Counted from the first letter of the stretch, positions 34,448 to 48,068 are shown. The stretch: 64,000 nt of DNA from Amphirosellinia nigrospora (GCA_004123355.1 SCHM01000003.1:3615058-3679057); one strand, 5' to 3'. The notes: generated from the sequence alone by a model not told the origin. Numbers and translations are program-made.

Positions 34448-37400
34448 GGTGATGTGAAGGAAGTATACCAGAAAGCGTTGTACACGAGGAATCTAGTAGA
34501 TAAGTGAATAGCAGGCTCGGCTTGGCTAGGCTCACGGCTGTGGTGTTTTGGGGTGGGATGATGATAAAGTCGTGGGAATTGAAGATTGAAAATTCTAAAA
34601 TCTGGAGGAAATCCAAGTGACGGGACCCATGATTTTTGATTGAGGACCTTGACTGGGACAGATGCAGATCGGTACTTGTTGATCTTCTGGGAGCCACCCC
34701 TGCCTTCCTCTAGCGTTAGGTGATCCCAGCTGAAGCAAGCACATAATCTTGCTAGTGTAGCAGCGATAAGCGGCCAGGGAGCTGCGACAGGGTGTCAACA
34801 GCATGTTAGCAGGGTGTCGATAGGGCAAGAGATTAGGGGGATTAGATTTTTGAACTGCCACTCATGCTAGCAGCCATTCAGCGTCCATTCAGCGTCGTCC
34901 GCCCGGTGCAAGTCCCGCCAAGACTTTAATTAACGGGAAATTGGATGGACCCGTTCTACTGCAATGTACGGTCTATCGATCGACAGTCGCTTTGACGTCA
35001 GTTAATAGGGTGAACCCGGGACCAACCAGGACAGGCCGATAAGCCCCTTTCTACCCCACGTGCTATTTATTATACTCTATGCGTGTTTAGTATCTGTCTA
35101 GTATAACATGATCGCCTTTTTCTTGCTAGCACTAGGTCAGCGATTGTCAGCGTTACCGTTTCATGCCCAGCCGGAAAAGGGGTTTGGTAAAAACGATCTG
35201 AGGAATGAAAAAGTGTATTAGATAACAATAGAATTCCAATCGCGCTATGTGCGGCTATAATAATCGATTTAGCTGGCGGCTTGGGCGTAGGCCACAGGGA
35301 TCTCAGGAGTGTTACACGCATACGCGTACTATTAAGTACATTGTTCGGCCAAACCACCAAACCACACGCGCGTGTTGGCTCATCGCTGACTTAACGTGAC
35401 GACGCGTTCCATCAACCCGAAACTTAATCATGCTGACACCCTGATTTCTAACTATTGAGAACAACGTGTCACATTCATTCATTCATTCATTGACAGACAC
35501 CAACTTACACTATCGTACCAACTTGATCTACTTGATCTACTTGATCTTCGGGCTCTCCCTCTCCCTCTCCCTGCTGGACACGGCTAAATACCCGCCGGTG
35601 TCCGACACCAGCTTACTGTGATCAATAGCATTCGCGAGTGCGCATTCTTAAGAACTTTATATGCAAGACAACGTCTAGGGGAGTGATCGCTCCAATGCAA
35701 ATCATTGCCGGCAATCATGCCGCTTGGCATGTCCATATACTATCTATCCTCCATGTCAACTCAATATGAAGTAAGTTGTCGGAAAGGAATACCGCTACAT
35801 TTGTATACTCAATTCTAGTACTCGCTCTCTCTCCTCCGAAATGGGTGTCGAGCCTATATGAGATCTACACAATCACCTTACAGCTAACACCACAGCTAGT
35901 ATACCTACCTTGGTAATCGGAGCAAAAAAGGGCCATGCTTCGCTGGGAGGTCCTAGCCCTTAAAAGTCAAATGCTGAAGTGAGCATGGCTGGTTAAGCAC
36001 TAATTTGACGTTCGATATTCTAGCCTATTTAGGCTACCTAAGAATATGCGATACGAGCTTTGGCTGAGCTCAATACTTGAATCTGACATACCCGGTACAA
36101 CTCCCTAAACACTGTAATCTGTCATCCCCAGGCCGGCCACTATCAAATTGGATGATAGTACTATCAAGCTTCCGAACCACCTCATCCGGCATGAAAGCTC
36201 TACCTAACATGAAGCGTCAACACAGCCAATGTTGTAGACAGCGAAGACAAGGTTTATAAAAATAAGGTGGGGTTTTCGGGAGCCTGGGACATGCGGCGTA
36301 GTTCGAAACGGCATCGTCAGCCTTATGGGTGTCAATGCCACCCTTGAAGCAAAGTACTAACCTAAGCAATTTACCTAAGCAATTTACTTACCCACCACCG
36401 TCACCAGGGTACCTAATATATGTTTACTTGAAAAGTCATGTGGCCCTACGTATTATAATAACAATGAAACAAACTGCATAATCTCTCTTATGTATCAAGA
36501 GGACGTAAGTAGTGCCCTTTTATCATTCAGGCATACTCTATCGTGGCAATTCGTTGTGTCCGAAGCTTAGTGCCTGAGGTAATTAGTAGATACTTATTGT
36601 CATAGGTAGGGTCTACTTAGCCACTTAGAGTGTAGGAGGGATCTCATCCTCACTCATGAATTCGCTATAATAACTTACAATTGACTACAACCACCTATAG
36701 AAGTGTATGATTAGCTTTGCCTTCATAAACAAGAATGTTATAATAATGACTTTTCTCTCATTATTACGCGCATCACGCCTAGTCCGTCTATTATTGCGTT
36801 CTAAAGTCGGGCTATTAATCATTAATTTTAGAACAGAGTTAATATGTGAACATTTAATGCTTCGCGGGGTTTGAACCCGACCGTTGGCACACGCTTCTTA
36901 TTGCAGTGATACCATCATCATGCTATCGAGCTCTCCATTCTCCGACGCGGAGAACATATCAGCGCCATGGTCGCATGATAGGGTTAAAAGCCGCTCTCGC
37001 GATCTTATAAGTAACTCTTAAACATACTGATCTAGATGATGTCAGAGAAACTTAAACTTAAATTTTTCACCAAGTAGAACTAAATCCTGGGTCAGCCATC
37101 CCTTACATTTAAATACCGCATGGTATTAGGCAATATGAGGTGATTTCGAGGAACGGCGTAGTTTCCTTGCTTTAGATGCATATCATCCCTACCCTCATCG
37201 ACTGATACTTTGTGCCCGGTCTCCCATTCCATTCGATTCGCCTCGCTGCCGCGTTGGACACTGAGCGGCATCGCTCACACCAGTGTCATTGGCTTTAAAG
37301 GCTCAGAGATCTTTCGCTACGACCGACCTTGATATTTGGGTTTCCCATTAATTAATACCTACCGTACTCAATTACGTGATCTTCTTGTAGTAAGCTTGGC

Positions 37401-39158
37401 CGGGACTTTTGCTAGCATCACCTTAATCTTCTCAATCATATCACGTGTGAAACGGATCACGCGTGGGCGTAGCTCCTAATTGAAGGTATATTTTTTCACT
37501 GGCGAGTGTATCTTCTCAAATCCAACAACCAAAACAAACACTATCTTTGATTTAACAAAATGATCAAAGAAATGCATGGTTTGGACAACAGCAAAGCTCA
37601 AAGGTTTATCCAACGAGTGGCTATTTATCGCACTCAAAAGAAAACAGTAGGAGAGGATTCATAAGCACCGCGAGATGCCTCGAGAAACATAATCCCTTAG
37701 TGGTGTCATGATAAATTAGGGCTGAACATATACGGTCCTTAGTAGGTAGCTAATTAATTGATGAAACTCCATTGCTTGCCGTGCTGGGCTACAGGAGCTT
37801 TTGATTAATCGATTGAAGACACCCTCTAAAAGTTGTGATTCGAGAGTAAAATTGACGTGCATATCCCCCTTAGCCTTCGGGTTTTTTACTTATTCACTGC
37901 ATAAGTAACAAGTTCTCCTAGAAAGTTCTCCTAGATCGTGGTGATAATATTATTTCCTTCCAGTGCTATTGTTATTATATGAGGATAAAATCACGTGTTG
38001 AGATCGGTCTTATTAAGTTGATAGGCTTTATAATTTAAACTGTCATATACACTAAACAATAGGAAAAGGGTAGATTTACCGAAATTATTCTGGTATTGGC
38101 GCATTAGGATACTGCTTTCTTCTAGTAGGCAATTTCGCCCTTGCATACGTTGGCTCGTGGCCGCCGATATCTGCGGCTCAAATGCTGGACCCCATGCGCG
38201 GCCCGTTCCGCTCAGCGCCGCAAAACGAGGCGCTAATGTTGCCATAATGAGCTAGAAAATACTCTCACCAAGTTGAATTTTTAATAGTTGAGGAATAGGG
38301 GAAGAAAGAGCAACAGTAGATGGAAGCTAGTGCTCAAAGATATAGTTTAAAAATGAACTGAGTAAAAATAAAATAAAAGCAAACTTGGACTTAGAAACTC
38401 CTGAGTGCCTATGACTCTGCCCCTGGCATAAGGATTTGTCGTGCCGAGTACTTTATCATGCGGCAATAGATATCATAGTTGGGAAGGTCACTGTTGGAAA
38501 ATGCTGCAGACGTATCGAGGTATATCTTTGCCCTTCGAGCAACAAAGGCTTCCTCTCTCCTAGGTAGTAGCCCCTGAATATTAGCAAGCCGATCAGCGCA
38601 ATCTAGACATGGATAGCCATACTACTACCACCTCAAGATAGAATACTTCTCGCTCAGTCAGACTGCCATTCCTTAATTTGCCTCGGGGCAGTTTAGTTCG
38701 AAGTGACTTACACCCAACGAATTCGTGATGAACACGATTCTACTTCCGCATGTCAAAGTAGACACAAGCAGATTTGAATGTAAAAGTTTAACAGGTAATT
38801 CTTTAGCAATACCAAGTAGTCTGTGTTGCCTACGGTACCAAGCAAGGCGCAGAAAGCAATCGCCTTGGTGAATCAGTGTAGGCTGCCACATGGACATCCC
38901 TTACCTCTCTACATGGGAGGATGGATGTTCGACCCACGTCCCGCAAAAGAAAAATACGCCATCTATTGTACAGTGGAGCCGCGTTATGCTCACCAGCACG
39001 CGACGTAAAAATCCCTCCACAACGATGTGCGTGTTACTCCTTGACACTGGGCATTTGAATTTAAGGAAGCCAATAACAGTGACAAGGGTATGAAATGAAT
39101 GATCCCAAGAAAGTGCCAGTCCATTGCCATGGCCAGCAAGATCGGCAACGCCCACGAT
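34448..39158. other. 4.7 kb gene-poor, AT-rich stretch
   Basis: The longest gene-free interval. Frames up to about 96 codons show no domain. Simple repeats: CATT units at about 35472-35490, ACTTGATCT then CTCCCT units at about 35520-35575. On the minus strand a GGTTCAAACCC block near 36868-36880 resembles a tRNA B box, but I could not fold a tRNA around it. A minus-strand frame at 37991-38245 (84 codons) has no support. Confidence 0.45.
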
Positions 39159-42100
39159 TCAAGTTAGGCTCTTATCGGGTCTAACCACGAGAGAATGGTA
39201 TGCCTGCCCGACGATAGGGCTTCCGATTTCGCCAGGAGCCCCAACATTTCTCGGGAACGGACTAATTCCTGAACCAATGTTCATTTCGAACCGGACAGCA
39301 ACTTTGTCATTATCGTCACGACGGATATCAAAACTACCGCCCCCGTTCTGAGGATTTCCCTCCGTCTCACAGATTTCAAGCAGCTCGGCCTCTTTTATCG
39401 ACTCAGTGGGAGAAGGGTTGATTGAATCCACATGGCCTTTGATGGCAGATAAGTCGATATAGCCTTTTGCATCTGCTGCATAATTTTCTAAGTCTTTGCA
39501 GGTACGCACAAGCAACTGGCGAATTATGACTGGACGAGGCTGCGCCGCTCTTGTCACGGGAGGTGGGATACCAAATGTCGGATTTGGTGGCCAACCCCCA
39601 TTGCCAGGAATATGGCCAAAGCCTGGTGGAGGTGGGAATATGCCTGGAGCGCCCCAAGGTGTGCCAGGGGACCCAAAAGCCGGGTTCATGAATGATGGAC
39701 CAGGGAAGGGAGGTCGAACGCCCGGGGGTTGTACCCCGATGAGCCGTATCAAAACGGTTCAATAAGGGCTCATCTGTGTCATCTAGCAGGGCGCTGCTGC
39801 CAAGATGGTTGCTCATATCGTCGATATCCGTAGACATGTTATTGCTTCGTTGGCCGTGGACGATACTATCTGGACGGCCTATTGGCGTTGGCTTTCCGAT
39901 GGGATGAACGCTCGGGGGGTTTGCATCAAAAGATGTCGAGCCTTGACGCGAATGTGGCGAAGGGTGACCTGGGGGGGCTCTGGCGAGGAGAAACCTTGAT
40001 GCAAGCCCGGTAGATGTGGATCTATTCCTGGCTGGGGAAATCCCGGCGGTGGCATGTGAAACGGTCGACCACCCATCGGACCACCTAAGCCCGGGGGAGG
40101 TACCGGTATACCAGGAGGGCGGAACTGTCCAGCCATCGGTGGAAATATAGGCTCCTGCATTCGGGGGAAGCTGTGACCCATCGGCGGAATCCCCGGCGGC
40201 ATTTGCATCGGCATTGGTGGCATACCCATGTCGAAAGGACTATGTTGAAGACCCGGGGGACCTTTAACATTGTTATGATGGGGGGTCATAGGAGGGATTG
40301 GAGGCCCAGCAGAGTGTATCTTGCCTGGTGGTCCAATTGGCCCTGGACTGGCGTGCAGGGGACTGAGGGCGTGTGGTGATGCTGTTTGACTAGGGCCAGA
40401 TGCCGAGTGAGATGCCTGTGAAACTGATCGCGTGACCTCTTGAGAAACAGATCGTGGCTTTATCGGCGTATGGATCAATGGTAAAACCGGTGTTGCAACT
40501 GGAATTTGTGGGGAGGCATGATTCGCTAGAGGCTGCTGAGGAAGAGCGGGTATTGAGATTGGGTACTGTTTTCTCGCCGGCTGTGTTGGAATAGGGGCAG
40601 CTAGGGAGGCTGGCTTCGCTGTTGTCTTTTCCTCCTGCTTCATTTTCTCCTTAGCCTCGCGCTCGGCAGCCCTCGATGCCTTTTCCTTCTTGTCCTTCTC
40701 ATGCTTCTCTCGCCGTTCGCGGGTTTCACGCTCCTTGATTTCACGTGCCTCTTGCTCTTTCTTTCGCTGTTCCTCCTTTAACTTCTTCTCGCGTTCCTTT
40801 GCTTCTCGAGCTTTTCGCTCCTGTTCGGCCTGTCTCTCCTTCTGCTCTTGCGCGCGACGTTGTTTCTCGCCCTCTTTTCGCAAACGTTCCTCTTCCTCGG
40901 CTTTCTTTTGCGACTCCTTCTTCTTTCGCCTCTCTTCTGCCTTGGTGCGAGCTTCCTCTATCCGTCTGGCTTCCTCGGCTGATCGGGCTTGTTCTTCGGC
41001 AGCCTTTTCGGCCTCACGCCTCGCTTTCTCTTCGAGAAGAGCTTGCTTTTTCTGGAGAGCCTTTTCTTTGCGTTTCTGGGCGTCCTTCGCTTTCTTGGCC
41101 TTGCGTTGTGACTCCTGGGTTTCTTCTTGTTCAAGTTCCTCTAGTAGTTTCTCTTGTCGCTCCTTGGCGACCTTTTCTCGATAAGCGGTCAGTACCCTCT
41201 GTTCAAACATCCGCGCGGCAAATATCTGAAACATTCGGCGGCCCTCCTCCATGCGTTGTTCTTCAGTCATCTGGTCCTACGTAATGATCAGCACTCTGTG
41301 CGTGGTGGCCGACTCTATTTGATATACCTCTTCCTCTTCATAATCCTCCTCCTGGCTTTCGTACTCCTCTTCCTCCTCTTCCTCCTCATCGTACTCTTCG
41401 TCTTCGGGGGAGGATGGTTATGTGGACTTGATAAGCCCCCATTTACGTTATGACTGTAACTGCTGTAGTGAGTAGCATCCTCTTCGCGTGCCATCCTACG
41501 TTCAGCTAGTTGTTCCATCATCTCGATAAATTTCTGCCATCGTTCTTTAAAAGGTCATCCGCTACGGTAAGAATGCCGCCTAAAATAGGTTAGCCAAGTC
41601 CATGGAAGTTACGAGAATTAGGGGTAATGATGCACCTTTCACGGTGAGGCTCTGCCCAAAGTTGAAGAAGTCGTTTGGATATGTATCTCGCGGAATTTCT
41701 TCAGGTTCGTCCTCATCGTCCTCATCCTCTTCTTCTTCCAAATCATCTCCCTCGCTATACTCTTCGTCTCCACCCTCAAGCTCGTCTTCTTCATTATCCA
41801 CATGTTCTACTATACGCCCGCGCGATGGATGATGGTTGGAGTACCTGGAAGGCATTACACCGGGTGGATGTAGCCCACTCATAGGGCCGAACCGTTTAGG
41901 AGCGAACATGGGTGGACCATTAGGATTGCCGTGAGGCTGGTTGGCGAAAGATTCGAGTTCCTGATAATACGCATCGTAGAGTCCTTCTAGCTCCTCCTCG
42001 ATGGCAGTGCGCTTGCGGCCGCAGACAGAGCAGCTACAGGTATGCTTCTGCTGTTCCTTCATCTTGCGGAGTACAGCATCCTTCTCAACCTTGACAAGAG

Positions 42101-42802
42101 ACTTCCGTTCTTCTTCGCCCAGGCCTAACCAAAATTGCTTTATCCGTTCTCGCTCTTCCGGGCCGGAGGTATTCCATATCTTCTCTCTCGAAATACCGGA
42201 AGGGCGAGCAGCTTCGGGTTCTATAGCAGCTTCCTTTTTCGGCTTCTTCTTCTTCTTAGACTTCTTCAGCTTGGGCCCTGCGCCGTTTACCGACAGATGC
42301 TGAGAGTCTCGGGTGAAAGCGTCATTGAGAGAGCATCATCGCTTTCTGTCTCTTCGCCCCAGTCATCATCATCATATTGATTACTTCGCGAGGGGACAGA
42401 TCCAAGTGGTGGGGCGTTCCGAGGAGTAGGTGGGTGGTTCTGATGTATGGCCTCCGAAGTAGGTAGCGGCGCGCTCGACGTTGATGCTGGGCTGGGCAGT
42501 CCGTTAGTAGCAGCATGTTCTTTCTCAGCAGCAGCCTTGCAGCAGCTTTTGCACGCGTTTCTGCTTTTTCTTATTCACCGTTGTCGGCGCTTGGGGCTCA
42601 GTGGGAACTGGCCCATTTGTCGGCGCACCACCTCTCGAGGACGAGGTTGTTGTCGGCGATGGTTGGGCCGGGGCGTGGATGCCGAAGACTTGGGAACAGA
42701 TATGTATTTGGTGCCATCTTTATTGGTGTACTTGGCTGTCGTCTTCGGTGTCGGCGACGCAGCTGGGACGGCAGCAGGCTGCCGTTTGCTATTGGCGGAC
42801 AT
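39159..42802 (-). CDS. nst1: NST1-like stress response protein
   Basis: Long low-complexity protein with the layout of fungal NST1. A basic N-terminus ([19 protein letters not shown]) leads to an Ala/Lys stretch, then the hallmark Cys region ending [20 protein letters not shown] and [17 protein letters not shown]. Acidic runs follow ([17 protein letters not shown]), then [15 protein letters not shown]. Next is a 200-residue charged coiled coil ([19 protein letters not shown]) and a Pro/Gly/Met-rich C-terminus with [16 protein letters not shown]. Introns: 41580-41635 and 41277-41327. At least six frame changes occur, mostly at runs such as GGGG 42670-42673. Each shifted segment continues the family pattern, so I read one gene, with a total of about 1,180 codons. 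NST1 is a negative regulator of salt tolerance in yeast; the fungal role is less clear. Confidence 0.85.
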
Positions 42803-45221
42803 TTCAAGGAGGCGGGATCACAACACAGGACAAGCTGGCGTCATGCAAGAAAGCGGGAGACGAAGGCAATGGGCGAGGAAACAGGATGCGACCTATTGTC
42901 GAACAAGGAGCGCAACCAGCATTGGCGGGGAATGCAGGCACGGGAACCGCCACCACAGGATCAGAAAGCCGGAGGTCAAGCACCAGGTGCACGGGAGAGG
43001 TGTGTAGAGTACGTTGAGCTTTGTCTGGTACGGATGAAAGCCACGGCGGTGGTGATTGTGGTTGTGGTTGCGGTGGAGGGTGGGGTTGGAGGCGCCTTGC
43101 AACCGAGACGTGGGAAAATGGCGTTGGTGGTTGTAGGTAGGTTTCAAGGTGCGCTGCGTGTTGCGTGGTGTCCTTGGGGGCGGGTCACCGGGGGGGCGGA
43201 GGGCGGAGGGAGGAGGATGGGCGGCGGCCGACCTTGGGACTCTGCTGGAGAAAACAACTGTAACAACTGTATGTAGTGTTGTTTCGCTGGGGAGCCGCTG
43301 GTCATGAGACGGCCAGCGAATAGCTTATATGAATTGGGCAGGCGTGGTAATGAATGGACCTCCTGTCTTGTAACCTAATTGTTACTGCATCTTGCAATTT
43401 GTACCTGAAAAGAGGCCGGATGAGTACTTCTAGAGTGATGTACCTACCTACATTGAAACCACCGGGCGGGTCAGTAAGTGCCCGTCCTGACCTACTTGGG
43501 GCGCCTGCTTCTGCGCAGGTGGCTTGGCAACTGTTGTGCCAACCTGTAGTTCCCCAGCTTCAGCCCCAGGGAGCTTTACCTAAGGGTAGGTAGTCACACG
43601 TGTTTCAGCCCAAATACTATGTTGATTCGGTAGGTAGTTCTTTGGGTGGTGGCTAAGAGCTGATATGCACTCACGTGATTATGTTGCAGAAGATCTATTG
43701 CAACAGTAAGTACTTCAAAGGTACCTAAAATACCTCCTTAACCTAGGTACCTAATTCTTAAGACCCTTACTTCACTTATATTAGGTATGAACTAAAGGTT
43801 TCGGGGCCTATATCCGGTAGCTATACTCAAGTATTTATACACCTAATTGCAATAGGGCAAATTATAATATAAAAACATGCTCGCCTGGGCAACTGGCCAA
43901 TCTATCCACTATAGTGCCTATTACCTGAGTGCCACACCAAGTGCTACAAATGCTTAAGGCCCTTATAAAGTAAATCACCCAACATTGTGGATTAAGATGT
44001 TAAGCCGCCTACCTTTAGCGTCGGCGCGCCATAAGCTTTGATATTCTAATCTTTAAAGGGCCCGATTGCGGATGGAGGCTAAGCGTCGGCTGTTGCGGAC
44101 AACAACACCGGCATTGCCACTTGTAACGTAACTTTCATGGTGTTCTAATGCCGAATGTTTCTTTTCAATTCCGGACACAACCAAAGCGAAACCTCTCGAT
44201 GATCTGCAGGCCTGCGACGAATTTCAAATGCGCTGGAGGTGAGAAAGTAGGTCGTCGGAGGTTTGATGAAAAATATAACCAGATAGGACTGAATAACACT
44301 TACTCGGTACCATAAGCCGCGACGATAGGAGCTGAACTAGCTGGCTAGCAGGGGGCGGCTAGTGGACCGCGGTGGCCTGCGTTGCAGCGTTTTGGCTCTC
44401 TCTGGTGCCACGGTGCGAGTGCGTACTTGTCCTCCTTTCATTCAAGGCTGCGTTGGCGCTGGCCTTAAACATTTATTTTTATCCCCTCTTAAAAGATCCC
44501 ATCATCTGCTGCTACTCGGCCTGTTTCTATATTGTTTTTTTTTTTTGCTACAAAAACCTGATCTCTATCGTTCTGCCTAAGGTTTGTAAACCTGAGACAG
44601 AGGGACCACAACACAGAACCTGAAGAATTGTACTTGTACCTGCCGTACCTACCTACCCAGGTACCTACCTATCTAACCCCTAGACTTTATTAGGCTTTTA
44701 GGTAGTACCTAGGTAATTAGGTACTCTAAGGCCGTAGCTTCATCGCGTACCTCTCCATCCTTATTTGTTCCCAGACCAACTCAACAACCGGAGGCCTCGA
44801 GATTCTCCTGTACATTCGCTTATCCCGACTCACACTACCCTCCCGTATAACCACATACTGCGCTTAGCCTGAGACACAACTGGCTTGCCGTGCCTCACGC
44901 CGACGTGGAATTCTCCACCCTGTATCAGCTATTATATATCAGCTAATATTACCATCAACACTGCAACACTGCGCTCTCTACGGTTTCTTTGTCTCGGGCG
45001 CTGCGCTTATCTCTTACTCGCAGCCTGTCCCAACGATAGCATATCCCGATTACCGATTCCCAAAACTCCAAACTCTTAACCCGCCTGCCAACCAACCAAA
45101 TCCGACGCCGGCCCTTCTTCCGCTTCGCTCCTCCTAGCCTACGGCTTACGCGGACCAGTTCGAACTGGTCTTGTGACGCTTTCTCCCGACAGATCGGCTA
45201 CCGCCCGAGACATACAACACA
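42803..45221. other. divergent intergenic region between nst1 and rho1
   Basis: About 2.4 kb with no supported gene. It is rich in CCTACCTAGGTA-type motifs, for example around 43735-43755 and 44640-44725, often seen upstream of genes in Sordariomycete-like genomes. CT-rich sequence precedes the rho1 ATG. Short frames at 42893-43276 are antisense to the nst1 start region and its leader. Confidence 0.5.
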
Positions 45222-46240
45222 ATGGCCTCTGCGTCTACGTCGGGCGTTAATGCGATTCGTAGGTATGTACATCTAGACTGCCGATGCCGATCTTCTCCAG
45301 CCTGTTCGCCTTCCTAGAGTAATGTTCGTGCGACAACCTGTCGCGTCGCTATCTGTTGTCTCGTTCTCCCTGCAAGCGCCAGTCGACACTTGTCTCAATT
45401 CATAAGAAGGTCGTTAACTTATCGATCGGATCGGGATTCGCTACTCTGTGTCGGAATGCTAATCATGGATCGATAGAAAGCTCGTCATTATCGGCGACGG
45501 CGCCTGTGGTAAACATCTTTGTTGAGCGTTTTTACCTTAGGATATTTTCCAACAGTGAGTCTCTCTGGCTACTTGTCTTTTCTAATCCATACTGATCGCT
45601 TCTAGCACTATGTAAGCAGTCTCGAAACGGGACAGCACATTTGCCCGCGATCCCATATCGGCCTACGATGGCGATTGATGGCTGAGATTTTTAGGTGCCA
45701 ACCGTTTTCGAGAACTATGTCACAGATTGCAGGGTCGATGGCAAATCGGTACAACTAGCATTATGGGATACGGCTGGTCAGGAAGACTACGAACGCCTGC
45801 GCCCCTCGCTTATGCCAAGGCACACATTCTCCTCATCGGGTTTTCAGTCGACACGCCTGACTCATTGGATAATGTGAAACATAAGGTCAATAACATCCCT
45901 TTTACGATTGTTCCGCTCACGTTCCGACAGACACTAATGGTTTCGACAGTGGATACCCGAGGCGACTGAACGATGTCCTGGTGTTCCGATCATCCTGGTG
46001 GGTCTTAAGAAGGATCTTAGAGATGATCCACACACAATCGAAGAGATGAGGAAGAAGAGTCTAAGGTTCGTAACGGAACGGCAAGGGGAGGCGGTCGCAC
46101 AAGAGATAGGAGCTCGCAAATATCTCGAGTGCTCCAGTTTAACTGGCGAGGGCGTCGACGATGTGTTTGAGGCGGCAACCAGAGCCGCCCTGTTGACTTT
46201 CGAGAAGGGCGAGCGTGGAGGGTGTTGTGTGATCTTATGA
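45222..46240 (+). CDS. rho1: Rho1-type small GTPase
   Basis: Exons: 45222-45262, 45477-45554, 45606-45611, 45695-45885 and 45950-46240. The protein reads [20 protein letters not shown] (P-loop), [16 protein letters not shown] (switch I), [15 protein letters not shown] (switch II), [22 protein letters not shown] (the NKxD-equivalent region), [16 protein letters not shown] and a CAAX box, CVIL, for geranylgeranylation. These mark Rho1, the GTPase that activates glucan synthase and the cell-wall integrity kinase Pkc1. Exon 3 is a 6-nt microexon. Frame changes occur at AAA 45511-45513 (GK|T) and CCCC 45802-45805 (RP|LAYAKA); one extra base at each restores the universally conserved sequence. Since Rho1 is essential in fungi, errors in the assembly are likelier than decay. 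It is transcribed divergently from nst1. Confidence 0.95.
45606..45611 (+). other. rho1: 6-nt microexon of rho1
   Basis: CACTAT (His-Tyr) lies between CTTCTAG and GTAAGC. It supplies the invariant HY of switch I (YFPT-HY-VPTVFEN). The flanking introns are about 51 and 83 bp. Skipping it keeps the frame but would delete two residues of the effector loop. Confidence 0.85.
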
Positions 46241-47337
46241 GAACAATATCCGACTCGAGGATCCGAACCCAGTGAACAACACGGTCGTTTTGAAGGGTTC
46301 CGGTCATGCTGAGAAGCATCACTGACGAGCTCGGTACCACATGCGGAACACGTCGCGAGAAGAAATCCTAAGGATTATGAGATAATTCACTAACAAGCTC
46401 TCGCTTACTACAACGATATCAAATCCGCATCCTACGAGATAACGTGGATCTCGAAAGCTACTTCATCGAACCAAGGACCAAACTGTTATAATAAACCTTT
46501 TGGGAGGGCGACTGTATTAATCACGAAAGCTGCTTTTTCGACCTCTTGGCTTTCCTATTCACGAATTTCCTCTATCATCCATGAACTCATAGACAGCGGC
46601 AGTCTACGCCGAGGCACTCAGGGCATTTTCTCTCACAAACTGGACCGGGATTGGTAAAAAAAACATCCGAGGGAAGCGAAAATTTTGATTTTAAAACGGG
46701 ACAGGGACGGGACCCTGAATCACATGCTACTAACTATTATTACTGCAGATATAGCACCATCACTCTTTGTATCAAGTTGCAGCATATCATATTACATAGT
46801 TTTGATGTGATATTAATTCATTACAACAAGAACTACTCTATCGTTACAAAACTATGCTGTGATTAAGAATTCTGGTGATACATTTGCATGGCTGACAGTA
46901 GGGCGGAAATTTCTTATATCACAACTTTACTATTCTTGCTGTGGTTGTATTTTAATTGTCCTTTTGTTGTTTTTCACCTCATGTAATTGCTGACCCGCAA
47001 AGGCGAGTATCATCCCAAGCATTCATAAACACATGCTTTTCATCCGATGTAGACGAGATAAGTACTCAACTGGCAGTCCCAATAAGACAGATGGGACCAA
47101 AGCAAATCTAGCTAGCATAAGACAGACCAGTACAACTAAACAACCTAGCAAAGGATGCGATTTTCCTTCTTCGACGCCGATTGTTCCATCTCCTCCTCGT
47201 CTTGCCACTTTATCTTGAGGCAGTCGTGTCGCATAATATCGTACAATAAAGGGTAATGGCAGTTCCCCCGTAGTCAGCTGTCTCCTCGTATCGTACAAGA
47301 GAGCTCATGTGAAGGAATACCACCGCGGGAGGACAGT
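46241..47337. other. convergent intergenic region
   Basis: Between the 3' ends of rho1 and the mL40 gene. AT-rich; only short frames without features. Confidence 0.45.
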
Positions 47338-48068
47338 TTATCGTGTCCACTCATGGTTCCAAGCCTGCCGGGCCGGCGTCTCGGTCTGCGGACGGGCGTA
47401 CTCGATGGGCACGGCGTTGTGGCCGTACATGCCGTGCTTCTCCATGGCTACGCGGTAGAGGTAACCTTCCTCGCGGGTGCCGGGGCCGCTGGTGTTGCGG
47501 AGCTCTTCGCAGGCGTTGCGCATGGATTGGTACATTCTGGGGGTTCGCTGTGTCAGTTTGGAGTGCTGTAGGTCTTGTGTGCGAAGTAGGCAGATAGCTA
47601 CGAGGCAATAACTAGAGGGATGCGTAATGGGAAAGAAGAGGCTCACCTCTCGAGTTCATGCGCCCGTCTTTCCCGCTCTTGACGTTGATACAACAGCCAC
47701 GCGCGATGGATCGTCCAATGCCGGAGGGCGCGGTTGCGGGCGAAGCGCAAGGGCGATGGTACGGCGCGCGGCATGGATGACTTAAGATTGACGATACGCG
47801 GGTCCGGGGCCTCGCCCCTGCCCTTCTTGCCCTTCCGCTTCTTCTTCTTATTGCCCTTGGACATGGTAGCCGCCTGAGCCGAAGTGATATGGAAGGGACG
47901 TGTCTGCGAACGCCATTGTGTTGTGGAAGGGGACGGGAGCGACGGGGTACTGAGGGACGAAATGGCTGCTGGTAGGCTGCCCGAAGGCGTCGTTCGGGAG
48001 ATGCATGAAGTCGGGGGAGAAACTAAGGTCAGTCTCGCGAAGAGGCTACGAATTATAGGTGCCGACAT
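47338..48068 (-). CDS. mitochondrial large ribosomal subunit protein mL40 (Mrpl28-like)
   Basis: Exon 1 (48068-47647) and exon 2 (47536-47338), with a GTGAGC...CCCCCAG intron, give 206 residues with no frame break. The first 65 residues are Ser/Arg-rich without acidic residues, a mitochondrial targeting peptide (SAPIIRSLFARLTL). The body has a basic KGNKKKKRKGKKGRG patch, PDPRIVNLK, RFARNRALRHWTIHRAW, RMYQSMRNACEELRNTSG, GTREEGYLYRVAMEKHG and a C-terminal PIEYARPQTETPARQAWN, the strongly conserved tail of fungal mL40. The start overlaps the end of the upstream same-strand gene by about 20 nt if both frames are right; a downstream Met would leave too short a targeting peptide. Confidence 0.87.

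Noticed and set aside
36855-36985. A tRNA gene on the minus strand
   Set aside because: The T-loop-like block is good, but acceptor and D-arm strands do not pair and no anticodon stem fits.
37991-38245. Small minus-strand gene of 84 codons
   Set aside because: A plausible start but no domain, no homologous pattern that I recognise, and an AT-rich tail that looks like untranslated DNA.
40690-41284. Long plus-strand frames (164 and 179 codons) rich in Ser/Phe/Arg
   Set aside because: They are antisense shadows of the Lys/Glu-rich coiled coil of nst1.
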